Source: CAYLNK01 sp964384675
GTDB taxonomy: Bacteria > Acidobacteriota > Thermoanaerobaculia > UBA5066
Direction: 5' to 3'
DNA length: 25,753 bases
Assembly (NCBI GenBank): GCA_964384675.1
Contig: CAYLNK010000058.1
Location: 1-25,753 of the forward strand
Part shown: positions 1 through 9,800 of the stretch, piece by piece
Position numbering within the stretch: the first letter of the stretch is position 1
How the letters are laid out: each line of letters starts with the position of its first letter
Translations under genes and position numbers: made by a program
Notes under the pieces: model-generated
Database searches by the model: none
What the model was told of the DNA's origin: nothing
What the model saw: the letters and a program-made list of their open reading frames with translations, nothing else

Positions 1-2
1 CC

Positions 3-848
3 CAGGGTCGACGGGACGCGCTGGCGCGGGCCGGTTTCGGCACGTCGGAGGAGGCGGCCGCCGCGGTCCTTCCGGAGACCGAGGTCCGCCGCCTGGAGGA
101 GCGGGTGGCCGAGCACGGGCGGGCGCTCCACGCCGTCGACGAGAGGATCGCGAGCCTCGAGGGCGAGGTGGCCCGCGAGGCGGAGCCCGACGAGCTCTCC
201 GCGGCGGAGGACTCTCTCGCCGGGCTGCGCCGCCTCGTCGACGAGGAGGCCCGCGAGGAGGCGGCGCTCGCCGTCCGGCGCGACGAGCTGGCCCGACGGG
301 TGGACGCGGCGACGCGTCTCGCGACCGAGCTCGCGGCTCGAAAGGCACGACACGGGCTGGTGCGCCAGCTCGCCGACGACCTGCGGAGCGACGGGTTCCA
401 GGCGTATCTCCTCGAGGAGACCTTCCAGGAGCTGGTACGGGGCGCCTCCACGCGTCTGCACGCCCTGAGCGGGGCGCGCTACACGCTGGAGTTCGCCGAG
501 GACGAGTTCCACGTCCTCGACCACGACAACGCGCGGGAACGGCGGAGCGCGAGCACGCTGAGCGGCGGCGAGACGTTCCTGGCTTCGCTGGCCCTCGCGC
601 TCGAGCTGTCGGAGCAGGTGCAGCGCGCGTCGGGCGCGGTGCCGCTCGAGAGCCTCTTCATCGACGAAGGGTTCGGCACGCTCGACCCCGAGACCCTGGA
701 CGTCGTGGCGGGCGCGCTCGAGTCGCTGCCGACCGGGGGCCGGATGGTGGGCGTCATCACCCACCTGGCGGAGCTGACGGAACGCCTTCCGGCGCGCGTG
801 AGGGTGCTCAAGAGCGCCGACGGCTCCCGCCTCGTCGTCGAGCGCTAG
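3..848 (+). CDS. sbcC: Nuclease SbcCD subunit C, C-terminal part (5' end outside window)
   Basis: The reading frame is open from base 3, so the gene starts before the window; the GTG at 105 is an internal codon. The visible 281 codons carry the end of an acidic/arginine-rich coiled coil (alternating Glu, Arg and Ala heptads up to about base 390) and then the C-terminal ABC-ATPase half. The signature motif TLSGGETF (around 556-580) is followed by LESLFIDEGFGTLD, a Walker B aspartate and glutamate plus D-loop (about 645-690), and VGVITHLAELTERLP, the switch histidine. This order is that of SbcC/Rad50 SMC-like ATPases, which work with the SbcD nuclease to open hairpins and process blocked DNA ends. 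The N-terminal Walker A half and sbcD are presumably upstream. The stop codon overlaps the stop of the opposing hydrolase gene by four bases. Confidence 0.93.
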   Translation, partial: QGRRDALARAGFGTSEEAAAAVLPETEVRRLEERVAEHGRALHAVDERIASLEGEVAREAEPDELSAAEDSLAGLRRLVDEEAREEAALAVRRDELARRVDAATRLATELAARKARHGLVRQLADDLRSDGFQAYLLEETFQELVRGASTRLHALSGARYTLEFAEDEFHVLDHDNARERRSASTLSGGETFLASLALALELSEQVQRASGAVPLESLFIDEGFGTLDPETLDVVAGALESLPTGGRMVGVITHLAELTERLPARVRVLKSADGSRLVVER

Positions 849-1591
849 CGGGCTCCCAGGACGAGCCGCGGAAGGTCGTCGTGCCGCTCGGCCGACTCGT
901 GGACCGTCACGATCCGCGGGGCGAGGCGGGCGATCTCGGCGTTGTTGGCCGGGACCGAGGAGTGGCACGTGAACCAGCTCTCGATCCGGGTGCCGGGGCG
1001 GTCGAGCGCCCACGCCGTGATCACCTGGGCCCAGGCGCCGTACGCGGCGTCGATCAGGTTCACCTTGTCGGCATCCAGCTCACCGGTCGCGGCGGCGTTC
1101 CTCACCGCGAGCCCGCCGCCGGAGTGGGCGTCCACCAGGCGGCGCGTCACGGTGAGGCGGCGCCCCGCGAGGATCCCGGCGAGCTCGAGCGCCTCGCGGG
1201 AGGTGTCGCGGAAGCTCTCGGGCGGCGCCATCCAGTAGCCGAACGGATGCGGGCCGCCCTGAGGGAAGACGAAGACGGTCTGCGCGTCCTCGCCGGCGAG
1301 CGCCCCGACGCGCGAAAGGACACCGTCCGCCTCGACGCGCGGACCGACGTCCCAGCCGTGGCCGTGGAAGAACGTCAGCGTGGCGACGGGGCGCGACGGG
1401 TCGAGCTTCCGGGGAAGGAAGATGGCGACCGGCCGGCCGCCGTTCCCCGCCATCGCGCGCACCGCGACGGCCCCCGGCAGGCGGCGCCAGACGGACTCGA
1501 TCGCGGCAGCCTCCGGCTTGCCGTCGTCCGGGGCCCCGTCGACGGCCGAGGCGAGGAGCACCGAGGCGAGCAGGACGGGCCGGATCCGCAC
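845..1591 (-). CDS. Secreted alpha/beta-hydrolase-like protein
   Basis: This 248-aa protein has a signal peptide (MRIRPVLLASVLLASAVDGA), so it is probably exported. Features fit an alpha/beta hydrolase: a strand with a glycine-rich oxyanion-type turn (FFHGHGW, residues 75-80), a nucleophile-elbow-like DAHSGGG with Ser157, an acidic residue after a later strand (NLIDAAYG, Asp181), and a C-terminal His237 in ERHDDL. Ser157-Asp181-His237 is therefore a candidate triad. The exact substrate cannot be read from the sequence; esterase or depolymerase activity is only a possibility. The gene is divergent from the solute-binding protein gene, with 47 bp between the two starts, so a shared promoter region is likely. 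At its 3' end it overlaps the stop codon of sbcC by four bases. Confidence 0.6.
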   Translation of the reverse strand: MRIRPVLLASVLLASAVDGAPDDGKPEAAAIESVWRRLPGAVAVRAMAGNGGRPVAIFLPRKLDPSRPVATLTFFHGHGWDVGPRVEADGVLSRVGALAGEDAQTVFVFPQGGPHPFGYWMAPPESFRDTSREALELAGILAGRRLTVTRRLVDAHSGGGLAVRNAAATGELDADKVNLIDAAYGAWAQVITAWALDRPGTRIESWFTCHSSVPANNAEIARLAPRIVTVHESAERHDDLPRLVLGAR

Positions 1592-1638
1592 GGGCGGATC
1601 TTACGGATCCGGGCCGCGTCGCGGGTTACGCTTGACCG

Positions 1639-3126
1639 GTGGAACGCACGCGCGTGAGGCGACCCGGGTGGCTCGCGGCCGCGCTGTTCGTCGTGGCGGC
1701 AGCTTGCGCGCGCCGGCCGGCCGGGCCGATGCGGGTCGCGATCCACAACGACCCGATCAGCATGGATCCGCACCTCCAGAACGAGATCCTCACCTTCGCG
1801 ACCCTCGCGAACGTCTACGACGCGCTGACCGCCTTCGACCCCGAGCTCAAGGTCGTCCCGAATCTGGCCGAGAGCTGGGAGAACCCGGACGAGGTGAGCT
1901 GGCTCTTCCGCCTCCGGCCCGAGGCGCGCTTCCACGACGGCACGCCGCTCACGGCCGACGACGTCGTCTTCAGCATCGAGCGCGCGCGGCACCACCCGAA
2001 GTCCGGGCTGGCCGGGTACCTCGTGGAGGTGGCCGAGGCGCGCGCCGAGGGCGACCACACCGTGCGGATCGTCACCCGGCGGCCGTTCGGCGGGCTCCTG
2101 AACAAGCTGACGTTCATCTACGTCGTTCCCCGCAACGTGCCGGACGTGATCACGGCGCCGCTCGGCACAGGCGCGTACCGGTTCGTTTCGTTCGAGCGCG
2201 GGAAGCTCCTGCGTCTGATCCCGTACACCGACGACTGGCGTTCCGTGCCGGCCCGCCTGCCGCTCGATTTCGTCCCGATCCGCGACCCGAAGGAACGTGT
2301 GGCGGCCCTCCTCGACGGACGCGTGGACGTCGTACAGGACGTCCCGACGGGCGACGTGAGGCGCGTCGCCGGGACGAGCGGGCTGCGCACGGTCGTCAAG
2401 ACCTCGTCGATCCTCGAGCACCTCCAGCTCTCCCCGAAGGAGCCGCTCTTCGCGGACCGCCGGGTCCGGCTCGCGGTCAGCCTGGCGCTCGACCGGGAGG
2501 CGCTCGTCCGGCAGCTCGGCGGATACGGTCAGCCGGCCAGCCAGATGGTGGGGGCCGGGGTCTTCGGCTTCGACCCCGACATCCCGGTGGTGAAGCGCGA
2601 CCTTTCCCGCGCGCGGCAGCTCCTGGCCGAGGCCGGGCACGCCGACGGGATCGACGTGACCCTGGAGTTCCGGGACGGCCGCCGGGGCGAGGAGATCGCG
2701 CGCCAGCTCGCGGAGGCGGGCATCCGCGTGACCCTCCGGAGCGGCCCGTGGAACGAGGTCTTCGCCCGCCTCCGGGCCGGGCAGATTCCCTTCTACTTCG
2801 GTGGGATCTCGGCCCCCACGGCCGACGCCAGCGACGTCCTGGACAGCTTCCTCCACACCCGGGAGGTCGAGCACGGCTACGGCTCGACGAACTACACCGG
2901 CTACTCGAACCCAGCCCTGGACGAGCTGATCGAGGCGAGCGCCGCCTCGCGGGACATGGCCGCGCGCCGCGGGCTCCTTCAGCGGGCGATGCGGATGCCC
3001 ACGGAGGACCTGTACCACATCCCGCTCTTCGTGCCGTACGACCTGTACGGGATGCGCACCGACGTCGTCTGGGAGCCGCGGCTCGACCGCCTGCTGCTGG
3101 GCGCCGAGATGCGTCGCAAGCGCTGA
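1639..3126 (+). CDS. ABC transporter substrate-binding protein, family 5 (peptide/nickel type), putative lipoprotein
   Basis: The 495-aa product starts at a GTG and has a basic N-terminus, a hydrophobic stretch and Cys23 after VAAA. This resembles a lipoprotein signal, although the lipobox has Ala rather than Leu at -3. The block LAESWENPDEVSWLFRL followed by RFHDGTPLTADDVVFSIERA (about residues 75-120) is the hallmark of SBP_bac_5 (DppA/OppA/NikA-like) proteins. The rest follows the family, including a late LALDREALV segment and a C-terminal segment of the HIPLFVPYDLYG type. Such proteins capture peptides, metals or sugars outside the membrane and hand them to an ABC permease. No permease or ATPase gene lies nearby, so this is an orphan receptor in this window. 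The ligand is unknown. Confidence 0.9.
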   Translation: MERTRVRRPGWLAAALFVVAAACARRPAGPMRVAIHNDPISMDPHLQNEILTFATLANVYDALTAFDPELKVVPNLAESWENPDEVSWLFRLRPEARFHDGTPLTADDVVFSIERARHHPKSGLAGYLVEVAEARAEGDHTVRIVTRRPFGGLLNKLTFIYVVPRNVPDVITAPLGTGAYRFVSFERGKLLRLIPYTDDWRSVPARLPLDFVPIRDPKERVAALLDGRVDVVQDVPTGDVRRVAGTSGLRTVVKTSSILEHLQLSPKEPLFADRRVRLAVSLALDREALVRQLGGYGQPASQMVGAGVFGFDPDIPVVKRDLSRARQLLAEAGHADGIDVTLEFRDGRRGEEIARQLAEAGIRVTLRSGPWNEVFARLRAGQIPFYFGGISAPTADASDVLDSFLHTREVEHGYGSTNYTGYSNPALDELIEASAASRDMAARRGLLQRAMRMPTEDLYHIPLFVPYDLYGMRTDVVWEPRLDRLLLGAEMRRKR

Positions 3127-3309
3127 CGGCGGGAACATTCCCCGGCCGCGGCGCGTCTGGCGGCCGATGATCGCTGCCGGCACGACGGTCCGCGCGGGCG
3201 TTCGCGTGGCGTACGTCCCGCCGTGATCGTGGTGACGACGACAAGCTTCGGCGCCCGTGGGAAGGCGCCTCCTGGCGTCACCTCGATCCGGCCGGAGGGT
3301 GTGAGACCG

Positions 3310-6300
3310 ATGCGGATCGCGGAGGCTCGGGTGAGCCGCCTGGGGGCGGCTCTCTTCATGATCGTCGTCGCGTCGTTCTCCGCCGTCGGGGCCGGCGCAC
3401 CCGGAGTCTGGAGGAGCGGCGGGCCGTACGGCGGGAGCGCCAAGACCCTGGTCCTCGATCGAGCCGCTCCATCGACGCTCTACGTCGGCACGGCGGGCGG
3501 CGTCTTCCGGTCCACGGACTCCGGCATCACGTGGGCCGCCCGCAGCGCGGGTATGGGAGTGGTGCCGGTACTCGGTCTCACGATCGATCCGACCGCTTCC
3601 TCGACTCTCTATGCGGCAACGTCCGAGGCAGGCATCTTCCGGTCCACCGACTCGGGCGAAACCTGGATCCACGCGAGCAAGGGACTCGCGAGCGGTTCCG
3701 TCGACACCGTCGCCGTGGATCCGTCCCGTCCCTCGACGCTCTATGCCGGCACCCTCCTCGGCGTCTTCAAATCGACTGACTCCGGGGGGACGTGGACCGA
3801 CACCGGCCTCTTCCTGACGAGCGCTCCGCACGTCTCCGTTCTATCGATCGATCCGACCGTTCCCACCACCGTCTACGCCGGTACGTATGGCTATGGCGCC
3901 TTCCGGTCGACGAACTCCGGCGGCACCTGGAAGCCGTGCGCTAGCCTGGCGACGACCAGGCCCGGGCCCGTCGCCGTCTACGCCCTGCAGCCCGACCCGA
4001 CGGATCCGTCGACGCTCTACGCCGGAACGGATTATGGAATCCGCCGATCGACCGACTCCGGTACCTCCTGGGGCCCCCCGGGCCGCGGGCTCTCGGGCAC
4101 CCCTCGCTCCCTCGCGCTCGACCCCTCCTGGACCGGCATCGTCTACGTCGGGACGACCGACGGGGTCTTCAGGTCCATCGACTCCGGCGCCACCTGGACC
4201 ACGGCCGGCGCGGGCCTGGTCGGGTACGTGAACCGCTGGGTGAATGCGCTGGTGATCGACCCTTCGAACCGGGCCACGCTCCACATCGCGACCTACGGAG
4301 GGCCGTTCCGGTCGACGGACTCCGGCGGAAGCTGGGCACCCTCCAGCGCCGGCCTGACGAACCTGTCCGTCTCGTCTCTGACCGTCTCTCGGGCCGCCCC
4401 GGGGGTCGTCTACGCCGGCGCCTCCGACGCCAGGATCTTCCGGTCGACGGACCTCGGCGACACCTGGGCCCTCTCGAACGAGGGCATTCCGACCGCCTTC
4501 ACGGGCTACGTCCCCTCTCAGGTCTACGCGATCGCCGTCGACCCGTCGAACCCGGCCACCCTCTACGCGGGGATCGCCGGGGTCTACGACTTCAGCGCGG
4601 ACGACGGCGTCTTCAAGTCCACCGACTCGGGTCGTAGCTGGGCCCACGCCGGCGTCGGGCTCGGCTACGCTTCGGCCCGCGCCCTGGCCATCGATCCCTC
4701 GGTGCCGTCCACCGTCTACGCCGGGACGCCCGACGGTGTGTTCCGATCCACGGATTCCGGCGGGACGTGGAGGTCCTCGAGCGTGGGCCTCAGGTCACTC
4801 ATGGTCAGAGTCCTGGCCCTCGACCCTTCGACCCCCTCCACTCTCTACGCCGGGACGGACTCGGGCCTCTTCAGGTCCGCGGACTCGGCCGGGACCTGGG
4901 TTTCGGTCAACGAAGGGCTGTCGAGTCCCTACTCGACCCCCTCGATCCGTGCCCTCGCGGTCGCACTCTCGGGTCCCTCGATTCTCTACGTCGCGACGAC
5001 TCGAGATCTCTTCCGATCCACGGACTCCGGAGGCAGCTGGACGCCCGCCAGTACGGGGCTCGCGACATTCCCCGTCAACGCCCTCGTGATCAGCTCGGAC
5101 ATACCGTCGACGCTCTACGCCGGCTCCGATGGAGGCGTCTTCGAGTCCACCGACTCGGGCGACACCTGGGCCCCCGTCGACGCGGACCTGCCGTACCGGG
5201 CGGCCCGCGCCCTCGTTCTCGATCCCACGGGCACGACGACCCTCTTCGCCGGGTTCGAGGTCGGCAGTGTCTGGCAGGCGACGCCCCCGCCGGAGGGCGC
5301 CAGCACGAAGACGCTGCTCCTTCCGTCGAGCGCGCGGGGGCCGGGGCAGGGCGGGGCGTACTACACGACGGATCTGACCGTGGCGAACACCGGCGAGACG
5401 CCGACGACGTTCACCCTGGAGTTCCTGGACCACGACGTCGACGGACGGGATGGTCCCGAGCGAAGCTTTGCGATCGGCGCTGGCGCGTCGACGACGCTTC
5501 CGGACGTCCTCGGATCGGTCTTCGGCCTGACGACGGCCTTCGGCGCGATCCGCATCACGTCTCCGTCGAGCGCGCTCCGGGCGCTCTCGCAGACCTCGAC
5601 GCCCGCCTTCGGCGGCACGGTCGGGCAGAGCGTTCCCGCGGCGAGGCTCGAGGACCTGGTCACCGGCGGCGTCCCGCGCTCGATCCTCGGCGTGCGCGAG
5701 GATCGTCTCTTCCGCACGAACCTGATCCTCGCGAGCGCCACCGACGGTCCCCTGGACGTCGACGTGGCGCTCGTCGCGGACGACGGGGCCGAGCTCGGCT
5801 CCCGCCGCTTCACCTTGCCGCCCGTCGGCATGACGCAGGTCTCCCACGTCGTGCGCGCCCTCCGCGTCACGGCCGACGTGTCGGGCGCCCGCCTGGTGGT
5901 CTCGACCCCGGCCGCCGGCAAGCTCTTCGCCGCCTACGCCTCGGCGATCGACAACGCGACCAACGACCCGCGCACGCTGCTCCCGATCGCGCCCGTCGCC
6001 AGCGGCTCGACCTGGGCGGGACAGCTCGTGCCTTCGAGCGCCCGGACCGGGGGGGCCGGTGGCGCGTTCTACACGACCGATCTCTCGATCGCGTACCGCG
6101 GAGACTTCAGCGCGCGCTACGTCCTGAAGTTCCTCGGCCACGACCGGGACGGGAATACCGGGCCGGAGCTCACGTTCGAGCTCGGCCCACAGAGGTCCGT
6201 GACCTACCGCGACGTCCTCGGCTCGGTCTTCCACGCGACGTCGGATCACGGCGCGATCCGGATCACCCCGACCTACACGCGAGACCTCGCCGTCCTGGCG

Positions 6301-6702
6301 GAGACGGCGACGCCCGCCTTCGGCGGCACGGTCGGGCAGAGCGTCCCGGCGTCGACGGGCACGGACCTGATCCACTTCGGAAGCAGGCGGTCGATCCTGG
6401 CGATCCGGGAGGACGATGCCTTCCGGAGCAACCTGATCCTCGCCAACGCCACCCAGACTGCCCTCGAGGTCGACGTCCGTCTGATCTCCGCGGAGGGCGA
6501 GGCGCTGGCCACGAAGCGCTACTCCCTGGCGCCGCTCGGTATGACCCAGGTCACGCGGGTGGTCCGTGACCTCGGGATCGCGCACAGCCTGGCAGGTGCG
6601 CGGCTCGAGCTGTCGACCCCCACGCCGGCCGGCATTTTCGCGGCCTACGCCTCGGCCATCGACGACGTGACGAACGACCCCCGGACGTTGCTGCCGCGCT
6701 AG
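3310..6702 (+). CDS. Large secreted sortilin/BNR-like repeat protein with two tandem C-terminal modules
   Basis: I place the start at the ATG at 3310 (1130 aa), 11 nt after GGAGG at 3294-3298. The frame is open further upstream to 3223, but that stretch has no signal-like sequence. A signal peptide follows (ALFMIVVASFSAVGAGA). Residues about 40-640 hold 13 copies of a roughly 45-50 residue unit with consensus STLYAGT..GVFRSTDSGGTW. This is the Asp-box/BNR type seen in sortilin (VPS10) and Ycf48-like beta-propellers. Residues about 665-892 and 903-1130 are two copies of one module. Each begins with PSSAR.GG.GG.(Y/F)YTTDL, contains TPAFGGTVGQSVPA and RSIL.(V/I)RED..FR(T/S)NLILA, and ends AAYASAID..TNDPRTLLP. 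The protein is probably extracellular or surface-attached, with propeller blades as the binding part. No catalytic motif was found. Confidence 0.85.
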   Translation: MRIAEARVSRLGAALFMIVVASFSAVGAGAPGVWRSGGPYGGSAKTLVLDRAAPSTLYVGTAGGVFRSTDSGITWAARSAGMGVVPVLGLTIDPTASSTLYAATSEAGIFRSTDSGETWIHASKGLASGSVDTVAVDPSRPSTLYAGTLLGVFKSTDSGGTWTDTGLFLTSAPHVSVLSIDPTVPTTVYAGTYGYGAFRSTNSGGTWKPCASLATTRPGPVAVYALQPDPTDPSTLYAGTDYGIRRSTDSGTSWGPPGRGLSGTPRSLALDPSWTGIVYVGTTDGVFRSIDSGATWTTAGAGLVGYVNRWVNALVIDPSNRATLHIATYGGPFRSTDSGGSWAPSSAGLTNLSVSSLTVSRAAPGVVYAGASDARIFRSTDLGDTWALSNEGIPTAFTGYVPSQVYAIAVDPSNPATLYAGIAGVYDFSADDGVFKSTDSGRSWAHAGVGLGYASARALAIDPSVPSTVYAGTPDGVFRSTDSGGTWRSSSVGLRSLMVRVLALDPSTPSTLYAGTDSGLFRSADSAGTWVSVNEGLSSPYSTPSIRALAVALSGPSILYVATTRDLFRSTDSGGSWTPASTGLATFPVNALVISSDIPSTLYAGSDGGVFESTDSGDTWAPVDADLPYRAARALVLDPTGTTTLFAGFEVGSVWQATPPPEGASTKTLLLPSSARGPGQGGAYYTTDLTVANTGETPTTFTLEFLDHDVDGRDGPERSFAIGAGASTTLPDVLGSVFGLTTAFGAIRITSPSSALRALSQTSTPAFGGTVGQSVPAARLEDLVTGGVPRSILGVREDRLFRTNLILASATDGPLDVDVALVADDGAELGSRRFTLPPVGMTQVSHVVRALRVTADVSGARLVVSTPAAGKLFAAYASAIDNATNDPRTLLPIAPVASGSTWAGQLVPSSARTGGAGGAFYTTDLSIAYRGDFSARYVLKFLGHDRDGNTGPELTFELGPQRSVTYRDVLGSVFHATSDHGAIRITPTYTRDLAVLAETATPAFGGTVGQSVPASTGTDLIHFGSRRSILAIREDDAFRSNLILANATQTALEVDVRLISAEGEALATKRYSLAPLGMTQVTRVVRDLGIAHSLAGARLELSTPTPAGIFAAYASAIDDVTNDPRTLLPR

Positions 6703-6840
6703 TCCATCTTCCTTCGGATCCAGGGGAACGGGAGCCGAATGAAGACGTTAGCGGGTCGCCCCGTGAGCCGCCCGTTGAAAAAGGCGTGAAATATTCATGG
6801 GACCGGTGACTTCGTGACCCCGGAGGGCTAATCCTGCGCC

Positions 6841-9800
6841 ATGGGAAAGTCCAGGATTGCCGCCCTCGCTCTCGGCGCCGTCTCACTCGTCCTGCTCCAG
6901 GCCTCCTCGGCCCTTGCGGACGGGGACTTCAGCATCACCGCCAACCCCTCCACCATCAATGTCCGCCAGGGGGAGAAGGGCAGCTCGATCCTCTCCACCG
7001 TCGCCCTGAACGGCTTCAACGCCGACATCAAGGTGGACGGGCTCGGCGGCGACGAGACGGGGGACTACGTGGCCGTCTCCGACGCCAAGGTCCCGGCGCC
7101 CGGCACGGGAGGGATGTTCGTCGAGGTCAACTGCTTCAACAAGCCGGTCGGGCAGTACCAGCGGACGTTGAAAGCGACCGGAGGAGGGATCTCCAAGAGC
7201 GTCACACTGACGATCAACGTCACCCCGTCCACCTACACCGGGACGTTCTTCTGTCCCAACGGGTACACGTGCTCCGCCTCCTCCGTCACCTATTCGATCC
7301 CCGCCACCTTCGGGACGGGCGGAACCCTGAAGGTGTCGGGCTCCCCGACCCAGACGGTCGGGAAGGACCTCGACAACAAGAACGGCCTGATCGGGGTGGA
7401 GACGCCGGTCGACATCAAGATGGAGGCCAAGGGGATCGCGGTGTCGTTTCCCGGGGACGACGGGACGAAGAGCCGTGAGCCGTACAAGCTCGAGCTGACC
7501 CTGACGAACCGGAACGGGGTTCGCTCCTCGCCCCCGCTTCCCCCCTCCCAGGTCTGCGAGAAGAAGTTCACGAAGGAGGGGGTCAAGGCGGGAGCCACCG
7601 CGACGTTCGAGGAGACCCAGACCTGTACCTGGAGCCAGCTCGGGCTCTACATCACGGGATCGGACCTGCCCATCTCGTTCGCGAAGGCGCAGGCGTACCT
7701 CAAGGTGACCGACAAGAACGGGAGCACCTACCGGAACGCCAGCGGGACCTTCGTCGACTTCCAGATGGCGGACGTCCCGACCATCTACCAGTTCATCCCC
7801 AAGGTGGACTGGGTGAGGATCATGTACTCGACGTTCCCCCTGCCGGGAACCCCCATCAAGGGAGGCGCCCCCAACACGTTCCGGTTCGGGGGCGAGTGGT
7901 TCCTGGGGACGAAGCCCACCGCCGAGCTGATGGTCCGGTTCTTCGACCAGGACGGCGCCCTCCTCTATACGAGCCCGCCACAGGTGAAGACCGCCGACTT
8001 CGACTACCACTCCTGGCTCGTCGAGCCCGTGGCGTTCACACCGCCCGATACCGCCACCCGGATCGACGTCAAGGCCGTGCTCTTCGGGCCCTCGTCCACG
8101 ATCCTGGCGGAGAGCCTGGTGGTGAGCTACCCGGTGTCCGGCCTCCTGGCCGGCAACATCGAGCGGAAGACCGCCAAGGGCAACTTCGCGCTCCCCGACG
8201 TTCCCGTCACGATCTACGAGATCAAGGCCGACGGCAGCGCGACCGAGGTCGCGAAGACCCAGGCCAAGTACTCCGAGTTCCCGGCCCCGACCGCCACCTA
8301 CAGCTTCAAGGGGCTCAGCTCGTCGAAGAAGTACCAGATCCGGGCCAAGCTCCAGGACGCCCCCGAGGAGAGCTCCTCCAAGGTGATGGTCTGCGACCAC
8401 GGGAACGGCAACACAGCCTTCGAGCTGCGCTGGAAGCCGTTCACGCCCGGGACCGACGGCACACACGACCTGAACGTCGACCCCTCGACCGAGCTGGAGT
8501 CGGTCTACGTGGGGACGCGATCCCTCCCCGTCAGCAAGGGGGTCGCCGCCGCCGAGATCTACTGGCGGACCTGGCTCATGGTCCACAAGATGTACCCCGA
8601 GCTGGTCGGGGCCCAGCTCTCCCTGCCGACCTTGCCCCTCGAGATCTATCTCGACGCGGTCAAGGGGACGGACGGCAAGTTCCCCGACGCCCACTACTGC
8701 GTCAACGACGCCGGGGACTGCCCGACGCCGGGGGCCATCGTGCTCAACTCCGAAGACTCCAAGCCCGGCGTCAACGCCAGTACCCTCTGGCACGAGTTCG
8801 GGCACCACGCCATCCGGGAGCTGTACCGCGGGGAGATCCCGCGTCCCGACGGCGCGGTCGGCGGGCAGCTCAACCGGAACCACAACGGCTACGCGAACAA
8901 CTTCTCGAGCGCCTCGATCGACGAGGGGTTCGCCACGTTCTGGGCGGCGGCCGCCAGCCTGCTGTACGAGCGGGACGCTCTCGGACCTTTCGCCGCCCTG
9001 GGCATCTTCCGGTGGTCGGACCCGAACACCAAGCCGATCGCCCTGGAGGACAACTACCTGGTCGACGAGATCCGCAAGCAGCCGAACACCCCGGCCGGAG
9101 CTAAGTTCCCGGCCGTGGGCGAGGAGGAGGCGATCGCCGGCGTTCTCTGGGACCTCATCGATGCACCTTTCAGCGGCGTGGTCGAGAAGGAGACGCCTCG
9201 CGGCAGCCTCAGGGAGTTCACCGACGCCATCACCCTGCCCCTGGACACGGTGGTCAAGTTCTTCGCCGAGACGAAGCCCAGCACGATCCTGGACATCTAT
9301 CAGCAGCTGAAGACGAAGTTCCCCTCGCTCGCCGCCGGGGACGCGCCGACCAAGCTCGACCAGCTCTTCCTCTTGCACGGGATCTTCCACGACAACGGGG
9401 ACTCCATCTGGCAGCCCACCGAGGAGATCGGGCGCGCCGCCAACGACACGCCCTGGACCGGCTGGATCTACAACGAGACCGGCGACCTCGTCGAGTACAC
9501 GGCGCTCGCCCGCCCGACGCGCCGGAACCTCCCCCAGCTCCCCGACGCCTACCTCGACGTCACGCTGAAGAGCGAGAGCGGCGCCGAGGTGCCGGACGGC
9601 GCCATCGCCCAGGTGGACCTCGTCTTCCAGGGCGTCGAGGGGCTGAATCGCACGGAGATGGTCCCGGTGGCCAGCGGGAAGGTCTACTTCCAGATGCCGC
9701 CGCAGCACTACCAGGTGGAGGCGAAGATCTCCATCCCGGGGAGCTCCGAGCCGCCGGTGGTGGTCGCCAACGACGCGTTCTGGAGCAAGGTCGGCATCAG

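Noticed and set aside
1375..3831. Long minus-strand open frame across the solute-binding protein gene
   Set aside because: It is antisense to a clear SBP_bac_5 gene, is low complexity and has no motif or start signal.
3450..5200. Regularly spaced similar DNA segments, considered as CRISPR or tandem DNA repeats
   Set aside because: The segments encode the Asp-box protein repeats in one frame, vary at the DNA level and have no constant spacer or repeat lengths.
4795..6585. Long open frames on both other tracks across the propeller protein gene
   Set aside because: They are shadows of a repeat-coding gene; their repetition mirrors the sense repeats.
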